Program-made: the position numbers and the translations under genes | The notes under the pieces: model-generated | The model's database searches: none | Seen by the model: the letters and a program-made list of their open reading frames with translations, nothing else | Told to the model about the DNA's origin: nothing | Shown: positions 13,724 through 20,503 of the stretch, piece after piece | How the letters are laid out: each line of letters opens with the position of its first letter | Position numbering within the stretch: position 1 is the stretch's first letter | Assembly: GCA_002473085.1 (NCBI GenBank) | Contig: DKTP01000030.1 | Location: 1-22,852 of the forward strand | Direction of reading: 5' to 3' | Origin: Anaerolineales bacterium UBA7227 | GTDB taxonomy: Bacteria > Chloroflexota > Anaerolineae > Anaerolineales > Villigracilaceae | DNA length: 22,852 nucleotides

Positions 13724-13729
13724 TATACT
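13724..13729 (+). promoter_or_regulatory. -10 box for tRNA-Pro
   Basis: TATACT, 9 nt before the first base of the tRNA; the -35 position (about 13701-13706) falls inside the inverted repeat and is poor. Confidence 0.5.
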
Positions 13730-13738
13730 CATTGTGCT

Positions 13739-13811
13739 CGGGGTGTGGCGCAGTTGGCAGCGCACCGCGTTTGGGACGCGGGGGTCGTCGGTTCAAGTCC
13801 GACCACCCCGA
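13739..13811 (+). tRNA. tRNA-Pro (anticodon TGG)
   Basis: 73 nt with a complete cloverleaf: acceptor CGGGGTG/CACCCCG (13739-13745, 13804-13810), D-stem GCGC/GCGC, anticodon stem CCGCG/CGCGG with loop TTTGGGA and anticodon TGG at 13772-13774, T-stem GTCGG/CCGAC with loop TTCAAGT, discriminator A. CCA is not encoded. C at position 1 is typical of tRNA-Pro. It is followed directly by an intrinsic terminator. Confidence 0.97.
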
Positions 13812-13815
13812 CAAA

Positions 13816-13844
13816 AAAACCGACGACTTACGGTCGTCGGTTTT
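13816..13844 (+). terminator. Intrinsic terminator behind tRNA-Pro
   Basis: Stem ccgacgac/gtcgtcgg (13820-13827, 13833-13840) with loop TTACG, extended by AAAA/TTTT, T tract at 13841-13844. The descending arm repeats bases of the tRNA T-stem. Confidence 0.85.
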
Positions 13845-13865
13845 CCCATTCAGGGAATGGCACGC

Positions 13866-13881
13866 GTCCGACCACCCCGAC
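13866..13881 (+). repeat. 16-bp exact duplicate of the tRNA-Pro 3' end
   Basis: gtccgaccaccccgac at 13866-13881 equals 13797-13812 of the tRNA T-arm, acceptor arm and discriminator. It could be an attachment-site scar or the stump of a second tRNA. No integrase lies nearby. Confidence 0.7.
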
Positions 13882-13884
13882 TCT

Positions 13885-13910
13885 GTACCGCAAGATTAAT
13901 CTTGCGGTAC
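13885..13910. repeat. 26-bp perfect palindrome upstream of the gene at 13939
   Basis: Arms gtaccgcaagat (13885-13896) and its complement ending at 13910, with centre TA. It ends 6 bp before a TAAAAT box (13917-13922), so it covers the -35 region: an operator candidate. A role as a second terminator is less likely because no T run follows. Confidence 0.65.
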
Positions 13911-13938
13911 TTGTGTTAAAATACGGACGGAGGCGAAC

Positions 13939-14247
13939 ATGGCAGATAAAAAATTCGACGGTGTGATCGAAGCGGCGCGGTACTCGCGTCGAGGGCAGAT
14001 TGAGTTCGTGCGCGCTTACGAACGGCGCGGCCCGACATTTTCCGACTGCATCCTGCTCGACCGAAAAACGCTGCTCGAACGCCTGAAAGCCAAAAAACGA
14101 TTCGTAACCGGAACGCGCCGCGAGTTTTGGGGCGGTACTTTCGACCGCGGCCGCGATGTCCGCCTGACCGCCCGCGACGGGCGCGAATTCATCTCCACCC
14201 GCGCCGACGCGGCCGAAGACGCGCTCGAAGGCGTGCCGGTGATCTAG
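13939..14247 (+). CDS. Small basic hypothetical protein
   Basis: 102 residues, not recognised. No signal peptide or membrane segment; many Arg/Lys and Asp/Glu residues. Visible stretches are FDGVIEAARYSRRGQIEFVRAYERRG (6-31), SDCILLDRKTLLERLKAKKRFVTGTR (35-60) and a C-terminal FDRGRDVRLTARDGREFI, which reads like small beta strands. GGAGG lies about 7 bases before the ATG (near 13928-13932), with TAAAAT at 13917-13922 as likely -10. It is followed after 14 bases by the NERD-like gene on the same strand. Codon composition matches the genome and the RBS is good, so it is probably a real gene, perhaps lineage-specific. Confidence 0.7.
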   Translation: MADKKFDGVIEAARYSRRGQIEFVRAYERRGPTFSDCILLDRKTLLERLKAKKRFVTGTRREFWGGTFDRGRDVRLTARDGREFISTRADAAEDALEGVPVI

Positions 14248-14261
14248 CGCTGCATCCCGCC

Positions 14262-15212
14262 ATGAAAATCATAGACCAGACTCCCCTCTTGGACGCGAAC
14301 GGCCAGCTCAGCCTGGTCAACCGTCTGCAAGGCATGTGGAAATACGGCTTTTCATGGCCGACCAGCCTGCAGGCCCAACAGATCGTCATCGCGCAGCTGA
14401 ACAAAATGATCGAAAAGGGCTACACCCTTTTCCGCAACCAGCAGTTGGGCGCCAGCGAGATCGTCCTGCCGCTCATCCTCGTCGGACCGGCCGGCGTCTA
14501 TGTATTGGAAGCCACCCTGCTGAAAGGGTTCTACCAGGCCCGCGGCGACGAGTGGGGAACCCTGACCAACGAAGTCTTCCAACCCGCGTCCGTGAATTTG
14601 GTCCAGCGCGTAGCGCGCATGGCGAAAATTCTGGAAGTCTTCTTCCAGCGGCAGGGCGCGAAACTGGCCGCGCCAATCGAGCCCGTGCTGGTGTCCGCCA
14701 ACCCCGGAATGCAGGTCGACTCCGTCCGCCCGATCGTTCGCGTGGTGCGAAGCGACGCCATTGACCGCTTCGCCGCCGGACTGCTCACCGCCCCCCCGAT
14801 CTACACCGTCACCCAGGTATCAGACCTCGTGGACCGCATCCAATCCCCGCGCTCCCGGCAGCCAGCCGCCCAGCCTGAGCCGCAGGAGGAAAGCCCTCGC
14901 GAAAAAACTCCCTTCCCCGAAGTGGAAGCCTCGCGCATGCAGTCCATCCTCAACTCCCCGCAGAGCGACGCGTTGATCGAGAAAGCGAACGCCGCCGACC
15001 TGGACTTCGCGTTCGAAGAAGAACCGTCGCCCACCGTCCTCGTGCGCGGCCCGGGCGAACCGTCCCAGCCTGAACGTCCCGCCGCGAAACCCGCCAGGCG
15101 CCGCGTCCTCGGCATGACCGTCGTACAGCTCCTCATCCTGGCCGGTATCTTCTTGTGCTGGCTGGCCGTCATGGCGGCCGGCTTCTACCTCATCATCCTT
15201 CCGCAACTTTGA
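14262..15212 (+). CDS. Membrane-anchored protein with a degenerate NERD-like (nuclease-related) domain
   Basis: 316 residues. Residues about 55-90 (SEIVLPLILVGPAGVYVLEATLLKGFYQARGDEWG) resemble the core of the NERD domain, where a hydrophobic strand leads to 'GPGGVFVIETKNWKG' with catalytic Glu and Lys. Here the spacing is kept and Glu and Lys are partly present (VLEATLLKG), but the rest diverges, so catalysis is doubtful. A Pro/Gln/Glu-rich segment follows (about 205-230, 255-280), and one C-terminal transmembrane helix (about 285-312, VVQLLILAGIFLCWLAVMAAGFYLIIL) anchors it with the bulk in the cytoplasm. Its stop overlaps the TTG start of the glycosyltransferase. Function unknown; the NERD resemblance is by eye. 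Confidence 0.6.
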   Translation: MKIIDQTPLLDANGQLSLVNRLQGMWKYGFSWPTSLQAQQIVIAQLNKMIEKGYTLFRNQQLGASEIVLPLILVGPAGVYVLEATLLKGFYQARGDEWGTLTNEVFQPASVNLVQRVARMAKILEVFFQRQGAKLAAPIEPVLVSANPGMQVDSVRPIVRVVRSDAIDRFAAGLLTAPPIYTVTQVSDLVDRIQSPRSRQPAAQPEPQEESPREKTPFPEVEASRMQSILNSPQSDALIEKANAADLDFAFEEEPSPTVLVRGPGEPSQPERPAAKPARRRVLGMTVVQLLILAGIFLCWLAVMAAGFYLIILPQL

Positions 15213-15934
15213 ACCCGCCCTTCCTATCCATCGTCATCCCCGCGCGCAACGAAGAGACGCGTCTGCCCCACGCCCTGGAGCAGACGCTTGCTTTTCTCCA
15301 AACGCAAAACTTTGCTTCCGAGATCCTCGTGGTCGAAAACGGAAGCGGCGACCGCACCTTCGAGATCGCGCAGGACTTCGCGCGGCGCCATCCCAACCTG
15401 CGCGTCATCCGCGAGGAGCAGCCCGGCAAGGGACGCGCCGTCCGCCGCGGCATGTTGGAGGCGGCCGGCGCGTACCGCTTCATGTGCGACGCCGACCTGT
15501 CCATGTCCATCGAACAGGTCAGCCGCTTCCTCCCACCCGAGTCGCAGGCCGACATCGCCATCGCCTCCCGCGAGGCCAAAGGCGCCTTGCGCGAAGACGA
15601 ACCGCTCTACCGTCACCTCGGCGGGCGCGCCGTCAACCTCGTCATCCGCCTGCTCATCCTGCCCGGCCTCAACGACACCCAATGCGGCTTCAAATGCTTC
15701 ACCGCCGAAGCCGCCGCGCAACTCTTCCGCCGCCAAACCCTGCCCGGCTGGTCCTTCGACATCGAAATCCTCTACCTTGCCCGCCGCCTCGGTTTCACCG
15801 TCCGCGAAATCCCCATCCGCTGGCGCTTCAGCCCTGAGACGAAACTGAGCGCCGTGCAAGACGCCCTGCGGATGACGCGCGACATCTTCCGCATCCGCCG
15901 CAACGCGCGCCGCGGCATCTATGAACTCCCCTGA
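15209..15934 (+). CDS. GT2 glycosyltransferase, dolichyl/polyprenyl-phosphate glucose synthase-like
   Basis: 241 residues from TTG (15209), which overlaps the upstream stop (TTGA). A GT-A fold family 2 enzyme: LSIVIPARNEETRLP (nucleotide-binding start), ILVVENGSGDRT, PGKGRAVRRGMLEA, and the metal-binding DADLSM (the DxD motif). NDTQCGFKCF and the later GWSFDIEILYLARRLGF are typical of the Alg5/dolichyl-phosphate glucosyltransferase branch. It would transfer a sugar from a nucleotide donor to a polyprenyl phosphate on the cytoplasmic face. No C-terminal membrane helix is seen. It overlaps rnhB by 14 bases. An ATG start is absent at the family start; an in-frame upstream ATG would run through the NERD-like gene. 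Confidence 0.85.
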   Translation: MNPPFLSIVIPARNEETRLPHALEQTLAFLQTQNFASEILVVENGSGDRTFEIAQDFARRHPNLRVIREEQPGKGRAVRRGMLEAAGAYRFMCDADLSMSIEQVSRFLPPESQADIAIASREAKGALREDEPLYRHLGGRAVNLVIRLLILPGLNDTQCGFKCFTAEAAAQLFRRQTLPGWSFDIEILYLARRLGFTVREIPIRWRFSPETKLSAVQDALRMTRDIFRIRRNARRGIYELP

Positions 15935-16529
15935 CCTGCGACTCGAAAAACGACTCTGGCGCGGCGGCTTCGCCCTCCTCGCAGGGATGGACGAAGCCGG
16001 GCGCGGCGCCCTGGCGGGACCCGTCGTCGTCGGCGCGGTCGTCCTCCCCGACCGCCCGCGTCTCTCCTCGACCCTGCGCGGGGCGCGTGACTCCAAGCAG
16101 ATGCCTCCCCTCGCGCGTGACCGCGCCGCCGCGCGCATCAAAGAGACCGCCCTAGCCTGGTCGCTTGGCTCCGCCGAAGCGGACGAAATCGACTCCCTCG
16201 GCATCTCCGCCGCGACGCGTCTCGCGGCCGAACGCGCCCTCGCCACGCTGTCCCTCGTCCCCGATCATCTCCTCACCGACTTCCGCCTGAATCCCGACAC
16301 GGATATTCCCCTCACCTCCCTCGTCAAAGGCGACCAGAAATCCCTGACAATCGCCTGCGCGTCCATCCTTGCCAAAACCGCCCGCGACGCGTGGATGCGT
16401 GGACTCGACGCGCAGTATCCCGGCTACGGGTTGGCAAGGCACAAGGGATATGGGACGATGAGTCACCGCGTGGCGATCGAGCGGCTGGGTTATTCCCCCA
16501 TCCATCGAAAGTCGTTCAAATTTCATTAA
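15921..16529 (+). CDS. rnhB: Ribonuclease HII
   Basis: 202 residues, normal size. Cleaves the RNA strand of RNA-DNA hybrids, including single misincorporated ribonucleotides. The family block LLAGMDEAGRGALAGPVVVGAVVL (19-42) holds the first Asp-Glu pair; RGARDSKQM follows, then LTDFRLNPD (third acid), and ACASILAKTARDAWM with the final conserved residues. HKGYGTMSHRVAIERLGYSPIHRKSF ends it as expected. The start lies 14 bases inside the glycosyltransferase gene. It is the last gene of the plus-strand block and is followed by a nested hairpin. Confidence 0.95.
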   Translation: MNSPDLRLEKRLWRGGFALLAGMDEAGRGALAGPVVVGAVVLPDRPRLSSTLRGARDSKQMPPLARDRAAARIKETALAWSLGSAEADEIDSLGISAATRLAAERALATLSLVPDHLLTDFRLNPDTDIPLTSLVKGDQKSLTIACASILAKTARDAWMRGLDAQYPGYGLARHKGYGTMSHRVAIERLGYSPIHRKSFKFH

Positions 16530-16530
16530 A

Positions 16531-16595
16531 AAAGACCGCGAAGGTGAACTTGCTTGCGAAGTTTGAAAACTTCGCGCCCTTCGCGGCCTTTGCGA
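16531..16595. terminator. Nested double hairpin between convergent rnhB and fumarase beta genes
   Basis: Outer arms ccgcgaagg (16536-16544) and ccttcgcgg (16578-16586); inner arms gcgaagttt (16556-16564) and aaacttcgc (16567-16575). A-rich and T-containing flanks on both sides suit bidirectional termination. The T tracts are weak, so it could also be a REP-like repeat. Confidence 0.55.
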
Positions 16596-16610
16596 TTTAA
16601 AAACAGCCTG

Positions 16611-17237
16611 CTAATACGGCTCCTTCAACAACTCTTCCAGGACTGCTTTCGAACCCGCCTCCACCGCCGCGTGTTGACTGTCGCCGTGCGCGTCCATCGT
16701 CACCACCACGGGGAAATCCTTAACCTCGATGACCCACAGCGCTTCGGGAGTGCCGAATTCCAACTTGTAAACTCCCAACACCTTCTTCACCGATTGGGCA
16801 ATGTACGAGGCCGCGCCGCCGATGGCGTGGAAATAGACTCCGGGCGTTTCCTGACAGCCTTTGAGCGTCTTCGCGCCCATCCCGCCTTTGCCGATCACGC
16901 CCTTGAGATTGAAATGTTTCATCACCTCGGCCTGATACGGCTCCTCGCGGATGGAGGTAGTCGGTCCCGCCGCGACGAAATGATATTCGCCGTTCTCGTC
17001 CTTTGAAACCACCGGGCCGCAGTGATAGATGACGCTCCCGTCGAGGAGTTTCTTCAACTCCGCGTAGACTTTCTCATCCTCGCCCTGCGGCGCGCGGGTC
17101 TTGCGGATGAAAGTCTCGATCATCCATTTGTGGGCGGCGTCGCGGCCGGTGACCATGACGCCCGTCAACAGGACGGGTTCGCCGACCTTCAAACTGCGAA
17201 TTGTTTCATCGCTGATGGGTATGGTTATCTCGCGCAT
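16611..17237 (-). CDS. Fumarate hydratase class I, beta (C-terminal) subunit
   Basis: 208 residues. The C-terminal half of class I Fe-S hydratases: REITIPISDETIRSLKVGEPVLLTGVMVTGRDAAHK (2-37), IYHCGPVV (70-77), AAGPTTSIREEPY (89-101) and GKGGMGAKTL (about 116-125), ending in the FPVVVTMDAHGDS segment. It forms the swivelling substrate domain that pairs with the alpha subunit holding the 4Fe-4S cluster; together they interconvert fumarate and malate (tartrate dehydratase TtdB is the closest alternative). GGAGGA at 17241-17246 gives a good RBS. It lies downstream of the alpha gene on the same strand, separated by a 13-bp stem-loop. Confidence 0.88.
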   Translation of the reverse strand: MREITIPISDETIRSLKVGEPVLLTGVMVTGRDAAHKWMIETFIRKTRAPQGEDEKVYAELKKLLDGSVIYHCGPVVSKDENGEYHFVAAGPTTSIREEPYQAEVMKHFNLKGVIGKGGMGAKTLKGCQETPGVYFHAIGGAASYIAQSVKKVLGVYKLEFGTPEALWVIEVKDFPVVVTMDAHGDSQHAAVEAGSKAVLEELLKEPY

Positions 17238-17251
17238 GATTCCTCCAGGCA

Positions 17252-17304
17252 GACGGTGGACGGTAGACCGTTCTCACCGTCCACCGTCTCCCGTCCACGG
17301 TCGT
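17252..17304. repeat. 13-bp inverted repeat and GACGGT repeat between the fumarase subunits
   Basis: gacggtggacggt (17252-17264) and accgtccaccgtc (17276-17288) pair perfectly around an 11-nt centre; the 13-mer ccgtccacggtcg at 17291-17303 also occurs at 10950-10962. It lies 5 bp upstream of the beta-subunit ribosome binding site and in RNA would form a strong stem. Confidence 0.7.
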
Positions 17305-17306
17305 GT

Positions 17307-18182
17307 TTAATCGTAAACAACTTCCTCGCCACTCACGATCATCTTGCGGCGGCGATACGCCCAGCACATGTACGACACCGAGACGAAGTACGAAGCAGGC
17401 AGACGGCTCAGGCCGACGATCTTCGTGTCAATGACGGTGGTCTGTCCGCCGAAACCCATCGGGCCGATGCCCATCCGATTGGCCTCCTCGGTGAGACGTT
17501 CCTCGAGTTCCGCCAGTTCGGGGTCCGCGTTGCGCGTGCCGATCTTGTCGTACAACACTTCCTTCGATTTGATGTACGATGTGCCGCGGTCGCCGCCGAT
17601 GGCCACGCCGAGAATCCCCGGCGCGCACCCCTGTCCCTGCGCCTTCTGCGCCGCGTCGAGGACGACTTTGCGGACGCCCGCGAGGTCGCGTCCCGCGCCG
17701 AGGGAGTTGTCGGGAAGCGAGTATTGGCGTCCGACGTTTTCGCATCCGCCGCCCTTCAGCATCAACTCGATGACGAGCGGCTGGTCGGCGTCCACTTCCT
17801 CGAAATGGATGGAGGGGAAGTCGTCGCCGCCGAGGTTGTTCCCGCTGTTTCGGTCGTAGACTGCGTCCACCGCGTTTGGGCGCATGTACGCTTTCTTCGT
17901 CGCCTCGGCCAGCGCGCTGCGGATCTGCTCCGTCAACTTGCGCGTGCTCCAGCCTTCGGGGTAGTGGACGTAGAAAATGGGCGTGCCCGTGTCCTGGCAG
18001 ATGGGCGTGGAGTTTTGGCGCGAGAGCTCCACGTTCTTTATGATGGTCTCCATCGCGCCGCGCGCCGCCGAACCTGGCGCTTCCTTTTCGACGGCCGCGC
18101 GCAGGCGATCCTCCACGTCCTTCGGCAGGCTGGACGAGACGCGGCGGATCAGTTCCACAATTTCGTTGGTCAAATCTTTCAT
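17307..18182 (-). CDS. Fumarate hydratase class I, alpha (N-terminal) subunit
   Basis: 291 residues. Carries the three cluster-binding cysteines of class I hydratases: Cys62 in TPICQDTGTP, Cys147 in GGGCENVG and Cys186 in GQGCAPGI. RNSGNNLGGDDFP and IGGDRGTSYIKSKEVL are further family marks, as is GIGPMGFGGQTT near 235. This is a 4Fe-4S, oxygen-sensitive enzyme of the TCA cycle, typical of anaerobes and thermophiles when split into two genes. The tartrate dehydratase alpha subunit (TtdA) is the alternative. The ATG at 18182 has GGAG a few bases upstream. The upstream gene is divergent (beta-propeller lipoprotein). Confidence 0.9.
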   Translation of the reverse strand: MKDLTNEIVELIRRVSSSLPKDVEDRLRAAVEKEAPGSAARGAMETIIKNVELSRQNSTPICQDTGTPIFYVHYPEGWSTRKLTEQIRSALAEATKKAYMRPNAVDAVYDRNSGNNLGGDDFPSIHFEEVDADQPLVIELMLKGGGCENVGRQYSLPDNSLGAGRDLAGVRKVVLDAAQKAQGQGCAPGILGVAIGGDRGTSYIKSKEVLYDKIGTRNADPELAELEERLTEEANRMGIGPMGFGGQTTVIDTKIVGLSRLPASYFVSVSYMCWAYRRRKMIVSGEEVVYD

Positions 18183-18251
18183 GGGAGTCTCCGTTGTTCG
18201 AACCTTCGTCTGGATGATACTCCAAAACGCGGAGTTGGGAGATGGAAAAAA

Positions 18252-18280
18252 GTGAACCGGAGAAGGAATTGCCTTATAAT
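18252..18280 (+). promoter_or_regulatory. Likely promoter of the beta-propeller lipoprotein gene
   Basis: GTGAAC (18252-18257), 17-bp spacer, TATAAT (18275-18280). The leader would be about 75 nt, with AGGGAA upstream of the ATG at 18361. Confidence 0.55.
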
Positions 18281-18360
18281 CAAGCCATCATCCTCGCAGT
18301 GGGATTTGCGCCACGACAGAATATCCCCATTTGAAAAAAGAAAGAAATAGGGAAAAAACC

Positions 18361-20232
18361 ATGAAACGGTTGCTATTGAGCATTTTTTTCATCATCTTCC
18401 TTGCCGCTTGTTCGCCTGTGGTCACGTCTGCACCACAAACGGATTTCGCAACCGTTGCTCCTCCAACGGCAACCCTGCTGCCAACATCCACGCCTCTGCC
18501 CAGCCCAACGCCCGCGCCAGAATTTCCCATCCGCGATGGCGGGACCATGCAGCCAAGCGCGGCAGTTATTTCCAGGGATAACCTGGCTCAATTGGCCGAA
18601 TTAGCGGTGTGGGGCAAAGGAGTTATTAGAGGAATTCGATGGTCAGCAGACGGCCAACAGATTTTCGTAGACACCGCGCTGGGACGTTACGTGTACGACG
18701 CCGCCTCTCTCCAACTTGTGGAAGATGGGTTGGGGGTTTCAGATGACAGGTCAAAACTATCCTTCAACGTTGAAGACCTGGGCGCAAGCACCGATAGCGC
18801 TGGACACATCAAGCATCCATTCAAGGTTTCTGTCACCGAATCTTCCACTGGAAAGTCGCTCGGCTCGTTTGAAGTTGAGAATATGTACAATCCCTGGCTT
18901 GCATACCAGCCAGAAAGCAACATCATTGTCATCGACAACTTGATGGGCGGGGTGGGATTGCGCGATGGGACATCCTTCGAAATCATCGGCAGTATCAGTG
19001 GGTCGTGGGAGAGTCCGATCACGGTCACGGCAGACCGAAAGACGGTGGCGTCGGGAACGATGGACGGTTTTATTATCATCAAAAATGGCGTGGACCTCGC
19101 CAACGAATCCAGGTTCGACGCGGGCGGCCCCGTGCGCTTCCTGTCCTTCTTGCCCAATGGTACAAAGCTGCTCGCGGAAACTAACGGAGTCATCTCGATT
19201 TGGGATGTTGCGGAAGGCAAGATCATTGGCGCTCTTCCTGATACGTTCCTGTCGGGTGATTTTTTCTACGACCAGTATCGCCGCGGCACGGATGCAACCG
19301 TTGGATTGACCGTGAAAAACAACCAGATCGCCTATGTCAACAAGGACTCGGCGCTCATTCGCAATCTTCTTGATGGAAAGCAAAGCGGCCAGATCCGCGT
19401 CAAAGATGGAATTTTGCTCGATGAAGAATACAAATACGCAGGCAATTACCAGGAAATCATTTCAGTATTCTTCGCCGCAGATGAACAATCGTTGATCACG
19501 GTCATTTTCGACCGCGTCTATGTTTGGAATATAAAGACAGGCCAATTTATCAAAATGATCGCTTTGGAGAAGGACCAACACTTCGGATTGACGTCAGCCT
19601 ATTCCGCTCCCAGCAATTTGTTGTTTCTGGGCAGTCAGGCAGGAAGTTATCTAAAAATCTGGCAGGTGGAAAACGGCGTCGAACTCCCCAGTATCTCGGC
19701 ATGGAATCCTGGTCAACTTACCTATGGCTATGATGGTACACACAGCTTGACCATGGCGCCAGATGGAAAGTTTATTTTTTCGTGGTCCGGTCTGGAAGGT
19801 GTGGCTAGCCTATGGGAAATCGAGACGCCAGTGCGGGTGATGTCGCTCAAAATCCCCCGCTCGGAATATTCAAAGTACAAGCCAGGCTTTTATCCCGTTG
19901 CGATCTCGCCCGATAACACAAAATTGATCTTCTCGTATTCGCTCGAACCTGGTTCGCACATTGCCAAAGTGTACTCCATCCCAGACGGCGCGGAACTGTC
20001 TCGAATCACATCTTACTTCGCGACATTCTCTCCCGACGGATCGGTCATCGCCGCGTCGGTGGGTAACAGCCGAATCCGATTCTACGATGCGCAGACGGGT
20101 AGTATCATCGGCGATGTGGTTGGCAAATATCCCAACCGAAACGGTTTCCAATTGCTGTATTTCTCGGAAGATGGAAAGAACCTATTTGCCGTCTCTACCA
20201 ATGGCACGATCAGCGTATGGGGAGCGCCGTAA
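18361..20232 (+). CDS. Beta-propeller (WD40-like) surface lipoprotein
   Basis: 623 residues. Lipoprotein signal: MKRLLLSIFFIIFLAAC, with Cys17 in lipobox LAAC, then a Pro/Thr-rich stalk (about 30-56). The rest is built of repeated blades of about 45-60 residues that end in a W/Y-D-x-G pattern, for example ISIWDVAEGKIIGAL, VYVWNIKTGQFIKMI, LKIWQVENGVELPSI, AKVYSIPDGAELSRI, IRFYDAQTGSIIGDV and a final ISVWGAP. FSPDG appears near the C-terminus. Such propellers on Chloroflexota lipoproteins are taken as scaffolds or sensors; no enzymatic motif is seen. The start is placed at the ATG rather than at TTG 18331 because of the signal peptide and AGGGAA RBS. It is followed by a hairpin terminator. Confidence 0.82.
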   Translation: MKRLLLSIFFIIFLAACSPVVTSAPQTDFATVAPPTATLLPTSTPLPSPTPAPEFPIRDGGTMQPSAAVISRDNLAQLAELAVWGKGVIRGIRWSADGQQIFVDTALGRYVYDAASLQLVEDGLGVSDDRSKLSFNVEDLGASTDSAGHIKHPFKVSVTESSTGKSLGSFEVENMYNPWLAYQPESNIIVIDNLMGGVGLRDGTSFEIIGSISGSWESPITVTADRKTVASGTMDGFIIIKNGVDLANESRFDAGGPVRFLSFLPNGTKLLAETNGVISIWDVAEGKIIGALPDTFLSGDFFYDQYRRGTDATVGLTVKNNQIAYVNKDSALIRNLLDGKQSGQIRVKDGILLDEEYKYAGNYQEIISVFFAADEQSLITVIFDRVYVWNIKTGQFIKMIALEKDQHFGLTSAYSAPSNLLFLGSQAGSYLKIWQVENGVELPSISAWNPGQLTYGYDGTHSLTMAPDGKFIFSWSGLEGVASLWEIETPVRVMSLKIPRSEYSKYKPGFYPVAISPDNTKLIFSYSLEPGSHIAKVYSIPDGAELSRITSYFATFSPDGSVIAASVGNSRIRFYDAQTGSIIGDVVGKYPNRNGFQLLYFSEDGKNLFAVSTNGTISVWGAP

Positions 20233-20234
20233 AT

Positions 20235-20270
20235 AAGGCTCCAGCCTTCTTTGCGAAACCTGGAGCCTTT
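20235..20270 (+). terminator. Intrinsic terminator of the beta-propeller gene
   Basis: Stem aaggctccag/ctggagcctt (20235-20244, 20260-20269) with a 15-nt loop and a short T run, a few bases after the stop codon. Confidence 0.7.
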
Positions 20271-20272
20271 GC

Positions 20273-20456
20273 TTCTCGCTCCCTACGCCTTCACCGTCGA
20301 ACCCGCCATCTCCTGCCTTGCCACATTCAACAAACTCTCGGCCTTCAACTCATTCAGCGCGTAGCGCTGCGCCGGTCTCGGGGCGAAGGCGGCGTGTTCC
20401 CTGTTGACGAGGAGCGGCTCCGCGTCGGGACAATGTCCGCAGCGAGGAAAAGCGCG
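20273..20456. other. Intergenic region with no convincing gene
   Basis: About 180 bp between two facing terminators. A 60-codon frame (20283-20465, minus) has a protein-like end (LNELKAESLLNVARQEMAG) but no RBS or promoter and overlaps the downstream terminator; it may be a remnant. Otherwise nothing was seen. Confidence 0.4.
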
Positions 20457-20491
20457 AAAAAACAACGGCGCCCTTTACAGAGCGCCGTTGT
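20457..20491 (-). terminator. Intrinsic terminator of the surface protein/sortase gene
   Basis: On the minus strand a perfect 10-bp stem ACAACGGCGC/GCGCCGTTGT (20482-20491 with 20462-20471), 10-nt loop, then a T run (20457-20461). It starts 12 bases after the stop codon. Confidence 0.9.
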
Positions 20492-20503
20492 CGTTTCATT
20501 GGG

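Noticed and set aside
13710..13729. TTGACC/TATACT as a standard -35/-10 promoter for tRNA-Pro
   Set aside because: The spacer is only 8 bp. The -10 is kept as likely, but the TTGACC is better explained as part of the inverted repeat.
17022..18350. 442-codon plus-strand frame opposite the fumarase genes
   Set aside because: Antisense of two genes with catalytic cysteines conserved; the composition is that of a shadow frame.
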